Numbered from the stretch's first letter, positions 33,746 through 46,169 are shown. The stretch is 64,000 bases of DNA from Paroedura picta (GCF_049243985.1 NC_135372.1:101955318-102019317), one strand, 5' to 3'. Translations and numbers: made by a program. Notes: a model not told the origin generated them from the letters alone.

Positions 33746-34029
33746 AGGTCTGAGAATACTCAAATCCAGTGATGGAAGTTGTGAATAGGCAAAACAGATT
33801 GTTCTACAAACCTGAAAGAACAAACAAGCCCAGGTTTGCAGAAAAATCTGGAAAAATACATTGAGGGAGTTTTAAAAAAGATAATAAAAGGAGCCCCTGT
33901 AGCTTTAAGAAACAGAGGCCATCAGTGGCTTTTGGTAGGTAGTCGCAGCATTCCAAGCTTGGTTTCTCTTAGTAAAAGGCAACGGGAGGGGGCAGGGTCA
34001 TTTCCAGGGCTGTTGTTAGAGGGGCCTTC

Positions 34030-34122
34030 ATACCACCCAACACACAAGACTGCTGTGAGGATATAGTGGAAAGTAATATAAGCTGCTTTGGTTCCCATTG
34101 TGGAGAAAATGAATTATAAATT
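34030..34122 (+). mobile_element. Sauria-type SINE 3' fragment
   Basis: 'ctgctgtgaggatatagtgg', 'ataagctgctttggttccca' and 'ttgtggagaaaatgaattat' are the 3' part of a Sauria-type SINE, cut off just before the next element. Confidence 0.75.
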
Positions 34123-34164
34123 AACTAGTAGTAGAGCCCGCTGAAACTAAAATTCAGCGGGCGC

Positions 34165-34510
34165 TAAGGGCCTGGGGAGCTTCCCCCCCCCATCCGGAAA
34201 AAAGCTCCCCAGGCCCCAGGGAACGCGATCCGCGGCTCGCAGAGCCACAGCTCGCGTTCCCTGGGGCCTGGGGAGCTTTTTTCCTCCCCCCCCGACCCTG
34301 AAAGGAAGCAAAAAAGCTCCCCAGGCTCCAGGGAACGCTCTGTGAGCCACAGCTCGCGTTCCCTGGGGCCTGGGGAGCTTTTTTCCTCCCCCCCCGACCC
34401 GGAAAGGAAGGAAAAAAGCTCCCCAGGCTTCAGGGAACGCTCTGCGAGCCGCGGATCGCGTTCCCTGGGGCCTGGGGAGTTTTTTCCTCCCCCCCCGATC
34501 CTTCACAAAG
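34165..34510. repeat. ~102-bp GC-rich tandem repeat, about three units
   Basis: The phrase 'tcgcgttccctggggcctgg' recurs at about 34252, 34354 and 34456, giving a constant 102-bp spacing. Each unit also carries inverted segments ('ggcctggggagctt' / 'aagctccccaggc'). Confidence 0.85.
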
Positions 34511-34678
34511 CTCCCCAGGCCCCGGAGAAGGCGAGCCGCGGCTGTGGGGGCTCCGTGGGGCGGCGGCTCCGTCTAACGTCGGCTGTCTTCTTCTGAGGCG
34601 GCGGTGGCGGCAGGTAGGCTCTCTTCTTCTCCGAAGGCGGCGGCGGCGGCAGGTAGGCCTCGGCAGCAGCGCAAAGGA

Positions 34679-34819
34679 GCAACTGCGAGCCGCGCTGTAC
34701 GTGGCTCGCAGTTGCGCGGGGCTGGGAATCGGAGGGACCAATCGGCAGGCGCTTCGCGCCTGCCGATTGGTCCCTCCGATTGTCTGTTCGGAGGAAGGGT
34801 CCAGTCCGGACCCTTCCTC
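34679..34819. repeat. Chain of three perfect hairpins
   Basis: Arms 34679-34691/34703-34715 (13 bp, 11-nt loop), 34727-34752/34756-34781 (26 bp, 3-nt loop TTC) and 34791-34802/34808-34819 (12 bp, 5-nt loop) are all perfectly complementary. Confidence 0.95.
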
Positions 34820-34889
34820 ATCCCGGACAGAACCCGCCTCAGAACGCCTTACAGTTTTATTTAGTCCGTGGCGCCGTGGTGTTAAGATG

Positions 34890-35850
34890 GGTCCTGATTC
34901 AGGGACTGGCACACAACTAACTGGTCCATAGTTTTCTTAGACAGAGTGCTGGAGTGGGGAGAGAATGCTGAAGACAGAGGGGTAGATAAATGTAGACTGG
35001 CTGTTAGGTGAGAATGTTAGAAGGAAGCAAGAAAAGTAGAGGTGTACAGGAGAGGGAAATGAGATGCCTCCTGCAAGCCTTTGCAGGTTCCTACTTGTGG
35101 CATTTCATTTATTTCCTACAAGTTACAAGTTATGTCTCCAGTCAATTTAAAAATATTTTTTAAAACCAAAAAACAACCAAACCCAAAAAACTGTGGATAT
35201 GACGATAGCTGTCATTTGAGAAAGTCCCTTTCCCCCACCCCAATTTGATTATTTTTGCTAGTGATGTAATATTGAATAAGTATGAGCCCATTTTTTTCTA
35301 TAAATACTGTCAAACTTGATTGTATTGAAGATGTGTTGCCTTGGGATGCACAGGTGAAGGAGCTTCAAAGCAGTCAAGTAACTGATTAAAAATGCATGGC
35401 TTGTTGGATGAGCTGAAAGTCTGCTGAAAACTCTTAGCAGGAGGGAGGAAGGGAAAGTTGTCTTGTTATGCTTCTGTACCATGTGCTTGATGAAGATTAA
35501 TGGGTCATCTGCAGAGGTGGCAAGAAAGGGGACTGTTGGGAACTCAGACAGCACAGAGCTGTAAATAGACTTGTGTTTCTTTTAGACCTTTCGGCAGAGA
35601 ACGTGCAGGCAACTTTGGAATTCTGAGAGAGGGTAGTGGACACAACCACAAAATGGCTGCTTCAGCAGGTAGAGCTAACCACACAGATTGTCAGGGAGTG
35701 AGAGTACAATTCTGATGGTAACTTATTAACATATCAGACGGAAGTGCTGCTTAATAGGACACCTTTTAAAATGAACATGTGGTTTGAAATATGTTCTTGA
35801 TTACACACAGCTCATCTTCAGTCGCACATTGGGTGGACCATCACAGTGAA
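34890..35850. other. No element recognised (SRGAP2 intron 1)
   Basis: Unique-looking sequence with only short open frames. Confidence 0.45.
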
Positions 35851-35859
35851 TCTTTCACC

Positions 35860-36290
35860 CTTGAAGCTGGGAACAGACACCAGAAGTCCAAATTTCACCA
35901 AATAATGACAATAGACTTGTTACAAGTCCATCTACCAATGGGTACTCACACTTATGCTGTAGCAAGGACCAGGTCGAGAGTATGTCCTGCAGCATGAGTT
36001 GGGCCCATAACATACTGAGACAGCCACATGGTTGTTAAGGAGGCTGTGAAGTCCTGAGCTGGCCTGCAAGAGGCGTCCTTAAAATAGAGATTGAAGCTCC
36101 CCAACACTGCTGTGCAGGGGGCTTCCAACACTATGTCCAGGACAGCCTCCACCAGCTCAGACAGGGAAGCTGTTGGGAAGTGGGGTGAATGGCACACTGA
36201 CAGCAATCCCATTCTGTTTCTCTGGCCCAACATCAGAAATAGTGCCTCAACCCCAGTCACAAAGTGAAAAGGGCGTCTGGTGAAAGAACT
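35860..36290 (-). mobile_element. L2-like LINE endonuclease-domain fragment
   Basis: The minus frame at 36260-35952 reads ASLSELVEAVLDIVLEAP, then VLGSFN (normally V-L-G-D-F-N, a catalytic endonuclease motif, here with Ser for Asp) and MGPTHAAGHTLDLVLATA. The copy is truncated at both ends and the Asp-to-Ser change implies it is dead. Confidence 0.8.
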
Positions 36291-36299
36291 GGAATTAGA

Positions 36300-38530
36300 T
36301 TTTCCTTGGGGTTGAGGTAGAAACAATTTCCAGCAATAGAAATGGAGGAGCAGAACAATTTTCCTTCTTTGGAACAAAGCAGATATCTTGGCCAAGTTAA
36401 TGTGAAGAAATGGAAATTAAACCTATCCAGAACAAAGGGGAGGAAAGCAAGTGTTCAGGATGAGTTTGCTGAGCCATTTGGTCTGCTGCAGAACTTGCTT
36501 CCAAGAGCAGTAATGCTGGAGATCCAATCCCAGCGCTGTGCCTAGCAATATGGTGATCCCCTGGGGGCTTGCCTGCTTTTGCTTTCTCTTCTATTACACA
36601 GTCATTTCAATCTTGCCTTTCATGTTTAGAAATAATGACAGTTAGGATTTTAGCAATAACTATGTTGAAATAAAATTGCACTTCACAAAGGTCCTTGTAG
36701 TTATGGTTACATGCTGTGGCTTGATGCTAACTATGGTGAGTTTTAATGCTGATATAGAAATAGTGCTAATAGTTTCTTGGGAATAGCCAGGATGGACTGA
36801 TCTAAATAAAGGCAATTTAATCCATTGATTTAAATGGTATTTTAAATCACAAAACTAATTTCAAAAACAGATTTGTTTTTAAAAAATCTCTGTGTTGAAA
36901 TACTTTCTAAATGGTTTGTTGACCATTCATTTAAAATAGTTTAGGGTCTTAATACAATCGTAGAAGGTATGCAGTAAGTTCCTTAAATGTTTATCTTTAA
37001 AGCCACTAAAAATATTTGTAAAATGATTTATGCATTCTTAGTTAAGTTAATGCTCATGACCCTAGGTAGTGTTATTTGTAGAGAGCTACTGGTTGGAATC
37101 AACACTAGAATCTGAATTGCTAGTCTCTGACGTGTGTATGTACCTGTTATAAACTTACATGAACTACTATGTTGAATCCTGTGCAAAATCTCTGCTGCTG
37201 GAAATGATGCCTTTATGTGGAGCAGAATATATGTCGTCGTCCCCCCCCCCCGTCTCTGCTTCTGGGAAACAGGGACCCCCAAGGAACACCATGAGAGTAG
37301 AATTGGTGGGCTGTTGTGAGAGGGGGGGCATTGGCAATCGGCAATGATCATACTTCCGCCTCAGTCAGTAGGTATTTTTCTTTGGGTCCAACCTGTTGTG
37401 CTTAGACATTTTCCCTACAGTTCTTATTTTTCAAAGGAAAGTAGATTTTTATATGAGGGTTATATACAATATATATTCAGTATTATATACAGTATAAATG
37501 TTATACATTTGGCTGTGGGGCAGCCAAAACAAGAGCTCATGTGGTTCCTTAATGGTTGACATATCAAGCTTTTGACTGATACATTAAAATACATTATTTT
37601 TAAAAGCAAAGCTTATAGAAGTCTGATTTTCATTTAAAATTGCTGATTCATATTTGTTCTGACACTTACTTTTTGATTGTCCAATTACCAGCAGATAAAT
37701 TTTTAGAATGGAAAGAAAGTATCAGTTTTTAAATAGTCAGGAATCACAGGAAAACCACTGAATCATCAGTTTCAGCCAAAGTTTAAAAACATGAAGCAGA
37801 TTTGAGTACAAAAAGAGGACTACCTGGGTATAAAAATACTTCTGAAATGTTTTGAAACTGTTCCAGATATTCAGCTTTGAAAGAACCAACAGTTTTTCAT
37901 AACTAGTAAAAAAAGTGTGCTCTATTTGGATGTTTTAGTGAGGAAAGCTTTTACAGTCTTCCTGGTAAGCTTAAAGTTTGCTGTTCTTCATGTATGCTTT
38001 CCAGCAAGCCCATGATTCCAAAGTGACTGTTTTTCCCAGGTACTCTTGCAAAGTGATGGGTTTCCTGCAGAGCAGACTGCAACAATGAACCCAGACTCAT
38101 TTTGGGTTCATCTCTTAGAACTGGCGTGGGGAAAATAGATATTGCTGTCAACTTCCTGATTATAACCTGTAGACCAGCTGAGGTTAGGAATCTATGCTGC
38201 TTTAAAAAAGAAGTCCCACACCCCAAAAGGGTTTAAGCTAAGTAAAACTGTTTCTCATAATTAGAGGGTTGTGTGTTTTATTTTCCTAAATGACAAGGCA
38301 TGCCACCCTGAAGTCCATCTTCTGAACTGACTTGTATGAAAGTCAAGAATTCTTTGTGCAGAAGTTTGACATTGTGTGGATTCCAACTACAAGACTGAGA
38401 GGCTGTATGTAAAGTGATCTTGTATTTACAAACATTACAATGTTATCCTAAAAGTTACACCCAAGTTCACTGAGGCTCTTTTGGGGCTTGCATAGCTGAA
38501 CTCTGTGGAAGTGAAGCTCTGGAGCTGGTA
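36300..38530. other. No element recognised (SRGAP2 intron 1)
   Basis: AT-rich intronic DNA with a C11 run at 37241-37251. Confidence 0.45.
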
Positions 38531-38534
38531 TGAA

Positions 38535-39305
38535 CATTATTATTATTAATTATTATTTATTATTATTGGATTTATTGTCTGCCACTATCAGCCAAGCTGT
38601 CTAGTGATGGGTTACACAGTATAATACCCCACATAAAAATACATAACCATTATTCCCCCTATTAAAAGCATACTATCCCAGCAGCAAAAAAAATCCTGTT
38701 CTCACTCCTAAATCAGGCAACTCCCTCTTTGGGCCTCAAGGGACAATCTGTGGGTACTGACAGTCCGCTGCCGATGAGGCCCCTCCAATCTCCCGCACCC
38801 TGACCTCAAATGAATATCCAGTGGAAGAGCTCCATCTTACAGGTCTTGTGAACTCAAAAAGCTCCTGCATGGCCCTCATCTCTTCTGGGAGCCCATTCCA
38901 CCAGATCGGGGCCAGGACGGAAAAAGCCCAGGCCCTGGTTGAGGTCAGGTAAACCTGGGGGCTGGGTACCACCATCAAGTTGGTACCCACAGAACATAGG
39001 GCTCTGCAGGGAGCATAAGACGACAGGCAGTCCCTCAGATTTGTGGGTCCCAAACCGTGAAGGGCTTTAAAGGTCAAAACCAAATCCGGGCTGCAACTGG
39101 CAACCAATGCCAGGGTAGATGTGAGCCATCCAGGATGTTCCTGTGAGGACTCTAGTAGCTGCATTGTGCACTAGCTGGAATCTCCATATCAGAGACAAGG
39201 GTAAGCCAATGTTGAGAGAGTTACAGAAGTCAATTCTGGAGGTGACCATTGCATGGGTCACCATAGCCAGGTACTCTGAGGACAGGTAGGGCACTAGTAG
39301 CCCTG
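38535..39305 (-). mobile_element. L2-like LINE, 5'-truncated, RT C-terminus and 3' UTR
   Basis: Two minus frames give VTSRIDFCNSLNIGLPLSL and VLTFKALHGLGPTNLRD, then STRAWAFSVLAPIWWNGLPEE. These match 51312-52250 in the same order. A frame change lies between them, near 39100. The 3' side carries (ATT)n. Confidence 0.85.
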
Positions 39306-42300
39306 TACATGATGGTACAATGCTAATATATTGCCCGAGATGTATTTAAATAAAAATAATGAGCAGCTTGATATGAACTTAGTTTTTGGGTGAAATAAGC
39401 CTGCAGTTCACTATATGATCAGAAGTCAAAATGCTAGAAGGGGAAGACAAATATATGGTTTCCTTAAGTGGCTGCATTTGAGAGGCATTATAGCCACTAT
39501 AGATACATTTCTTTGCATCTATAGGTCTTTACGAAATATTCCTAAATCGTGAGTGGTCGTATCAAGGAAGATCCCACTCTTGAAAAAAGTGTTGCTTAAG
39601 ATAAATTGACATGACTTTTGCAAAGGGAAATCTCTGGTCAACATCATTAGGGAATGTTGAGAATTTCAATAACACTTAATCTGTCTCTCACTTCAAAACA
39701 GAATATTTTGCAGTGTTCCCACCAATTTCTGATTTTTTTGTTGGAACAACTACAAAAAAATTGCTTGAAAAGAACGGAATTTTTTTCTGATTCTTTATCT
39801 CCTTACACAGACTTTCATGGCTTCAATTGTTCTTCAAAACTCCTCTAAGAAGGAGGATAGTTTTTTATGAAGAAAAACGTTCTTTGAATTAATGTTTAAA
39901 CAGACTCTCTGGATCACGGCTTGTCTTGAAACCTGAATGGTAGTGTGTAAGGGAGCTCCCAAGATTATTCAAGACTCTGTAGGACCATTTTGGAAATGTT
40001 CTGTCAATAAGATAAAGGCTTTGCTTGGATTTCATAAGCTCACTGTAAGCAAAAACAGGGGCAAATATAGCATTTGAATGTCACCTGTATGATTTATTCT
40101 GTGTACGCTATTTTTTCTCTTCTGACACCATGGTACTGCTATGTTTGATTTGCCATGCTTCTTTGTTGGTGAACAAAACATTGGATGAGATCCCATTTAT
40201 TTCTGTGTTGAATAAATGGAATCAGACAAGAGTGTCTTTACAAACTTGAACCAACTTGGTAAGAAGCTAATTTTCAACCAAGAAAAGATTTTGCTCATTG
40301 TGGAATGAAATTTAGTCAATGCTATTGATTTTAAGACTCATATATTCATATTCAGAGGCATCCGCTGTGGTTTTTTAAAAAATTCCAGACATGGTATTTT
40401 GCTATCTCTAGTTTGGGCATGTGTTTTCATGCAAATGATAAACAGAGAAGTCTAACAGTTTACAGATGTCTGAGCTTACAATTAAATGCTAACAATTCTA
40501 GCTTGAAAATTAGAGTTTTAATCAGAGAACAAGATACAGTAATTTTTCTTAAATTATTCTGCAGCAACCATCTGGAAAAAAGAAGTCGTATTAATGAGAC
40601 ACACCTGTATGTAACTGGATCACGGAACTGTTTGTGCTTGAAAAATCACTTTTATTTAGAAAATTCATATATATATAGAAATGACTTGGCCTGGTGCCCA
40701 AGTTGTAAAAATTATGGCACCATGTGGATGATGGCCCAGGGCAAGATACTTCTAAAGCTAGGGCATTGCTACAGAAAAGGTAATCTCTCCGGTTAGCTAC
40801 CCACCTGGCCTCAGGTCAAAGCATTTAACAGCTGTCTGAATTCTTGGGCAGGCTGATGTCAGAGAAATTAGCTCTTTACTTACCTTGGTCCCACTTGGTT
40901 CAGGGCATTGGGAATTAGGGCCAGGATCTAGAATTGGCATTAGAAATATATGGCCGACACTATCATCCTTTAGTATTAGAGTAATAATGATTACTATGCT
41001 ATACCCTACTTAACAATTTACTGTTGCTTTCTGAAACATTTAAAGTTCCAAACACGTTTCAAGGGCTGTCTTGTATACATGTTACTGTAGCCAAGCTGTA
41101 GTAAGATCGTCTTCCTGGCATGTAGCCTTATTAGGAGGCAGGGGCCAAAAGGTTCCTCCTTGTCTTCTCCAACTCCTGTTTGATGGGAGCCATGGAACCC
41201 ATCTTTGATAGCCTGCTACCACCTCTGGCTTTGTTAATCACCCTTCACACTTGGTGTTGCTAGAGTTATGGCACCAAAGAGGATTTACAGTAGCACCAGT
41301 GAGCAGTCTTGGCCATGGATAAGGAATTTGTATGCTCATTAGTTAAACAGTTTTATTACTACAAGTCACAATTCTAACTACCAGACAGTTCTAGGTAAGT
41401 AAAGAGTAAATAAAATAATATGGGGGTAAAAGATTGCTGGTTATGCTTTCTGTAGAGCAAAGAATAGCCAGACACAAGAGCAAGCAGAGCAACTAGTGGC
41501 CTTAAGCCTTTCAAAGCGGACAGAATCAACAAGCTCAAAGAACCAATGCAGAATTAGAGAATTAATGAAGCAAGCCTAACAAAACTAATTTCAACCTGAG
41601 AATCTAAGCCAATGTCAAACAGAGAACTCTCAAACTCAAATAGGAAAGCTGTTGGAAGCCTAAGCAATGTGAAATCAGAGAATCCCTGCTAATGTACAAT
41701 CTGAGATTTCACTGCAAACACAAACCAACTTCAGCAAACATCATGTTGCAAGACTCATAGAATGAATTTCAATGCACAGAATCAAAGCCAAATCAACCTG
41801 GCAAGCTGATACCAAGCCCTGTAAGGAAAGAAAAAACACACAACAGAATTCAAGGAAAAACAGTTCTAGGAGCCTTGAAACATGGGCTCTTGATATTTCA
41901 GTTAATTCCAAATATTTCTACTATTTTTGGGACCCATTTCCCAGTATCTTGGAAGGTCCTGGATACCATGTGGATCTGGAAAACTTCAATAAGGTATTTT
42001 TCATGTGTGGATATATCTGAATGTACAACCCTGGTGTTAACACATAAAAGAAATGGCAAATTTTCTCCTTTGGGGCCGTAAAACCTCAATTTGGCAAAAT
42101 TGATCTGGTTTTGCCACTTTTGGAGCTCCATCCTGGCTATCCATCGCTGTAACTAGCATGGAATGTCTGCCCATGTGCTTCTCCTTCCATCATACAAATC
42201 TAGATGTAATCAAAATGTGAATAACTGTGAGCAGATCATCCCTCCCCCAGAAGGACATGCATTGGGCACACCCATTGAAGTTAGTTGTAAATTATTTGTG

Positions 42301-42840
42301 CAGTGGATGTGATGCCTACAGAACAACCATTTGCAAAGCTAGGCCATGAAGCACCCTTAGGTTGTGAATCTGATTTTCCAGGAAAACTCTAGTCTCATTC
42401 AGAACCAGCTGACAATAACCCATTGCAGCCACAGTAGTTTCATCTTACATAGAATGACCTTCTGTTTATTAGCAGCCTTCTTCCATACTGTTACAAATTC
42501 TAAAACCTATTCAAGACATCCACAGACCAACTTGTATTACGTGGGAAGGCACACCTTGACAAATTTTCCTTGGGTCTAGGAGCTACCCAGACATTCATGA
42601 GCCAGACTTATTTTCATCATCAGGGGAGTCACCTTGACCTAGTCTTTGAAGAAGGGCATATACATTTATTGGAAACTGATTTAAAGTTTACTATGGACTC
42701 ACTCTGAATGACAAGCATAATACCTTACATTTATCTTGGTTAAAAGCTCCATTTATAATACTAGAATATTTGATTACATAGGAAGACACTGAGAAACACT
42801 CATTATTGCTCCTCATACCTCCATCCTATGCTAACATTTC
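39306..42840. other. No element recognised (SRGAP2 intron 1)
   Basis: About 3.5 kb with no exon, RNA gene or repeat that I can assign. Confidence 0.4.
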
Positions 42841-42841
42841 C

Positions 42842-43060
42842 ACTGGTGTGGCATAGCAGACAGAATGTGTGACTTGGTCTGTGAACACTTGGGACCATTC
42901 AAATTCCATCAGAGGCATAAGCTTTGGCTCACCTTGGATCAGTCTTAGCCTAACTGACCCTCACAAGACTATTGCAATGATAAAATGGATACAAAAATAT
43001 CCCTGTGCGCTATCCTGATCTCCTTGGCAGAACGGTGGGTGGAAAATATAGTAATTAAAT
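42842..43060 (+). mobile_element. Old tRNA-derived SINE relic
   Basis: 'cactggtgtggcatagcaga', 'taactgaccctcacaagact' and 'gcaatgataaaatggata' keep the SINE layout but are heavily diverged. Confidence 0.5.
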
Positions 43061-43739
43061 TAAGTGTGTATTGTATGGATACATTTATATGAGTTTGACT
43101 GCCTGCTTTGCGGAGTAGCGGTTTCCAGGCAACAGCTTCCTTATTGCCTCCTGACAAAACCAGAACAGCCAGGGAAGGGCAGGGGGCCTTAGCTGCATGA
43201 AGCCAGAAGTGCATATGGAAGAGACAGAGGGAAAGATGGAAGCATGAGGGGCTGAGCAATCCTGGTTGGAGTCAAGTGGAATGTTTTCGGGCAGCAAGAT
43301 GCTTGGACACCACCAGACAGGCTTGGCCAGCTGAGTGGTGTAGTCAGGTTGTGGTGGGGCAATGGAGATGAGCACTTGCACAGCAGTGCTTGGGTGCCGC
43401 CATCCCCTTTTGCCTGTCCCTACAGTTCTGATTATTTGATCATGGTACTAACTGAGAGAGAAATTAATTTTAGGGTTCAGTTTCAATCCAGGCTCCTGTA
43501 CCCTTGCATGAATTGGTATTATACAAGGGTTAGTCAAAAACTTTTGCCACTAGGGTTTTAGTTCATACCCACATGGGTTTATTCTAAACAAAATGATTTT
43601 CTCAGATACAGGCAGATCATGGGGGCTTATCATGAAGAAGTTTTAAGAAACTTGAAAGCTGCATTGGCAAAGGAAGTTGACAGTTATGACAAAGATTCCC
43701 CCCCCCCATTACAACAGTTCAGCAAATAAATTAGAGCAG

Positions 43740-44870
43740 TCTACCAAAGACATTTCTATGAGGAATTGACTTGATTGAAAAAATTTCCACTGCAAAAGAC
43801 AAGCCATCTACCACTCTCAATTGGAGTTGCTGAAGCAACATTTTTAAAAAGTCCTCCAACCTGCAGGCTACTAATCATAACAAAACTCCTCCAACAATGT
43901 TGTCACCCTGTCACACATAGACTTAGCCCAGCAGAGGAATCAGTTCTTGCATATGGACTTTTGTTCTGCCCCACCAAATCCATGCAGAGGGCTCAGGTCT
44001 GTGTGGACCTAGAAGCCTTTTCTTGCCACCTACAGCTGAAGGAGTACTTTCAGGTCAAACAAGAAAGCACAGGCAGCATCATTACAATACACCATCACAC
44101 AATCTACTGGAGAACAGCTACCGTCCCTCCAAGCCATCAAAGAAGAAGATACCACCACATACCATCAAAACAATGCTACCAAAAAGACTCCATGTGGACC
44201 TCTCCTGGTAACTGCAGTACCACACTGGATCTCCACATAGAAAGCTTTTGCTGTAGGATCCAAACTGACATGATCAACAAGCAATATTGTACACAGCAGA
44301 ATCTCGGAAGGCCATACACAATCACAGGAACAACCAGATATAATTAAAAAGGCAGACAAAGGGGATCCATTGTCATCATGAATAGATCAAACAAAGTTGG
44401 CAACAACTTTTTCCTTCAGATCAATGGTACAACCAAGGACACTCATGGAACCACGGTATGCTAATGTTTTTATGGCTGACTTAGAGGAACACTTTCTAAA
44501 CTCCCACCCACTCATGCCTCTCTTATACCTGCGATACTCTGATGATGTTTTAATTGTCTGAATATGTGGTAAAGAAGCCCTGGACATATTCCATCTGGCA
44601 TAAAATGACCTTTACCCCTCCATCAATCTTTACCCTACCATCTATCTTACATTGAACCAATCTATGCAAGAAATATATTTTCTAAATGCTTTATATAACA
44701 ATTAACAATAAACAATAAAATTATTATTAAAAAAAGAAATATATTTTCTACTACTGTTGTAAAAATACACAATGGAAGCATAGACACCAATTTACATCAG
44801 AAACCTAGTGATCAACAAACATATCTTTATGCTTCTAGCTACCATTCTAAGCCCATGAAATGATCCATTG
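43740..44870 (+). mobile_element. Fossil Penelope-like retroelement (RT region)
   Basis: Separate plus-strand frames carry patterns of the Penelope family: LAYGLLFCPTKS followed by DLEAF and LQLKEYF (about 43950-44050), and LYLRYSDDV, the R-Y-x-D-D reverse transcriptase box (about 44520-44560). A GIY-YIG endonuclease was not seen. The copy is incomplete and broken several times. The ends are uncertain. Confidence 0.65.
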
Positions 44871-45059
44871 AGATACTGAATAGGGAACTTCAAAGTAGCT
44901 GTTTTATTGCAAAGGCATTTCAGAAACCGACTGGAATGAGAGCTTGCTGAATTACAAGTTATTACAACACTCAGGACAATGGAACCTCCTGGGCTAAACA
45001 GAGATACCAGCTTCTTATCTCATTACATGTGCTGAGTCAGTTCTGATTTATACCCAGAA

Positions 45060-45290
45060 ACTGAACTTTGTTGGTCTTCAAGAGACTGCTGGACTCAAAC
45101 TTAATTTTCACATTTTCAGCAGAGCATGCTAATTTACTGCCTTCATAGGTCTTATCGGCCTTAATACTCTCTCAGCTATAATCACCCAGGTTCTTATGCA
45201 TGTATCTAGTCCACAGAAGCTTATGCCTCAAACTTTGTTCTGTTATTCCAGACCATCACTGCTACCCACCTGAATCTATTTTCACATTTT
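45060..45290 (+). repeat. Palindromic-repeat-like module after the Penelope-like fossil
   Basis: 'ctttgttggtcttcaagaga' and 'ccagaccatcactgctaccc' match the terminal phrases of the repeats at 19714-19942 and 27208-27240. Confidence 0.5.
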
Positions 45291-45299
45291 GATATTTTT

Positions 45300-46018
45300 G
45301 TTTAATAAAACAGTCCTATGATTTTGTAGCAATACTTTTTGACATGTCCCTGTGTAAGTGCAGTGCTTGTTCTCAAGCATTTAGTTGTGACATAGCCTTA
45401 GTTTCCTTTGTTCTAATTGGCTTTTGTTTGAATTATTTCTCAAAAGGTTTTTTGGGGTTTTTTTTAAACAAGAGATTATAGATAGGCCAAAATCAAAAGG
45501 AGGGATCATTTGGTAAACTATTAAATGGAAATCTTTCACTTAAATACTGCTTGCATGGCACTGACAAGCACACATTCTTGTTAGATATATATACTACAAT
45601 ATTACAGTGTCTTTAATGGACATTGTAAAGTCACAACTCTGACCCATTGTGCCTTGGTCTTCTGTGGCTGTTGTTGCCTTATTGTAGTAAAAGATAAAAG
45701 GGACCTTGGCTTTCCTTTCTTAAAACAGGATGGCTGTTAGAACCTTTAGTGATTTGGTGATGAAATTTGGTCATATTTTGTTTTTCCCTCTTCATGAGCT
45801 AAGTTTAATTTTTTTAACCATTCTTCTCTTATACACGCATACATAAACACTCCCCTCCAAGAATTTTGTCTGGAGTACGTCACTGTAAGGCCACAAAGGC
45901 CTTTGACCGCCTTTATCCTTTCAAGTAGCTTTGACTTTAACATTTGTGGGAAAGTATGATGTAGTCATGCCAGAGTTGCCCATTTAGGAGAAATGGCCTT
46001 CGCATAATTAGAAAATGC
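45300..46018. other. No element recognised (SRGAP2 intron 1)
   Basis: No assignable feature. Confidence 0.45.
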
Positions 46019-46019
46019 T

Positions 46020-46165
46020 TGGGAAACCAGTGTGATGTAGAGGTTAGGGTGTTGAGTTAGGAACCAAGTTCAAATCCCCTCTGCAATATAAACATTTGAT
46101 TGATGTGAATAGTCCTAGTCCGGTGAATGTTCTCCTAACCTCTCACAGGAATATTGTTTTACAAA
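46020..46165 (+). mobile_element. Old tRNA-derived SINE, head region
   Basis: 'gggaaaccagtgtgatgtag' and 'gaggttagggtgttgag' resemble the tRNA-like SINE head, and 'cctaacctctcacaggaata' its body. Confidence 0.6.
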
Positions 46166-46169
46166 CAAA

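Larger units (their letters stand above)
34125..34887 (-). mobile_element. Helitron-like non-autonomous element made of hairpins
   Basis: Read on the minus strand the element would start TCTTAACACC (from 34887, preceded by A) and end with a 10-bp-arm hairpin (34136-34145 / 34153-34162), seven bases, and CTAG followed by T (34128-34125). A 3' hairpin then CTRR-T and an A|T insertion site are Helitron hallmarks. The interior is very GC-rich: three ~102-bp tandem units (34165-34510) and three perfect hairpins (34679-34715, 34727-34781, 34791-34819). There is no helicase. Its open frames (Pro/Arg/Ala-rich, both strands) are compositional. The 5' end is less certain than the 3' end. Confidence 0.55.

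Noticed and set aside
34147-34912. Long Pro/Arg/Ala-rich open frames on both strands
   Set aside because: They arise from a GC-rich tandem and hairpin repeat; no domain, and the frames repeat with the unit.
43500-43560. Mariner-like end ('acaagggttagtcaaaaact')
   Set aside because: Only one end-like phrase, with no matching inverted end or TA duplication found.
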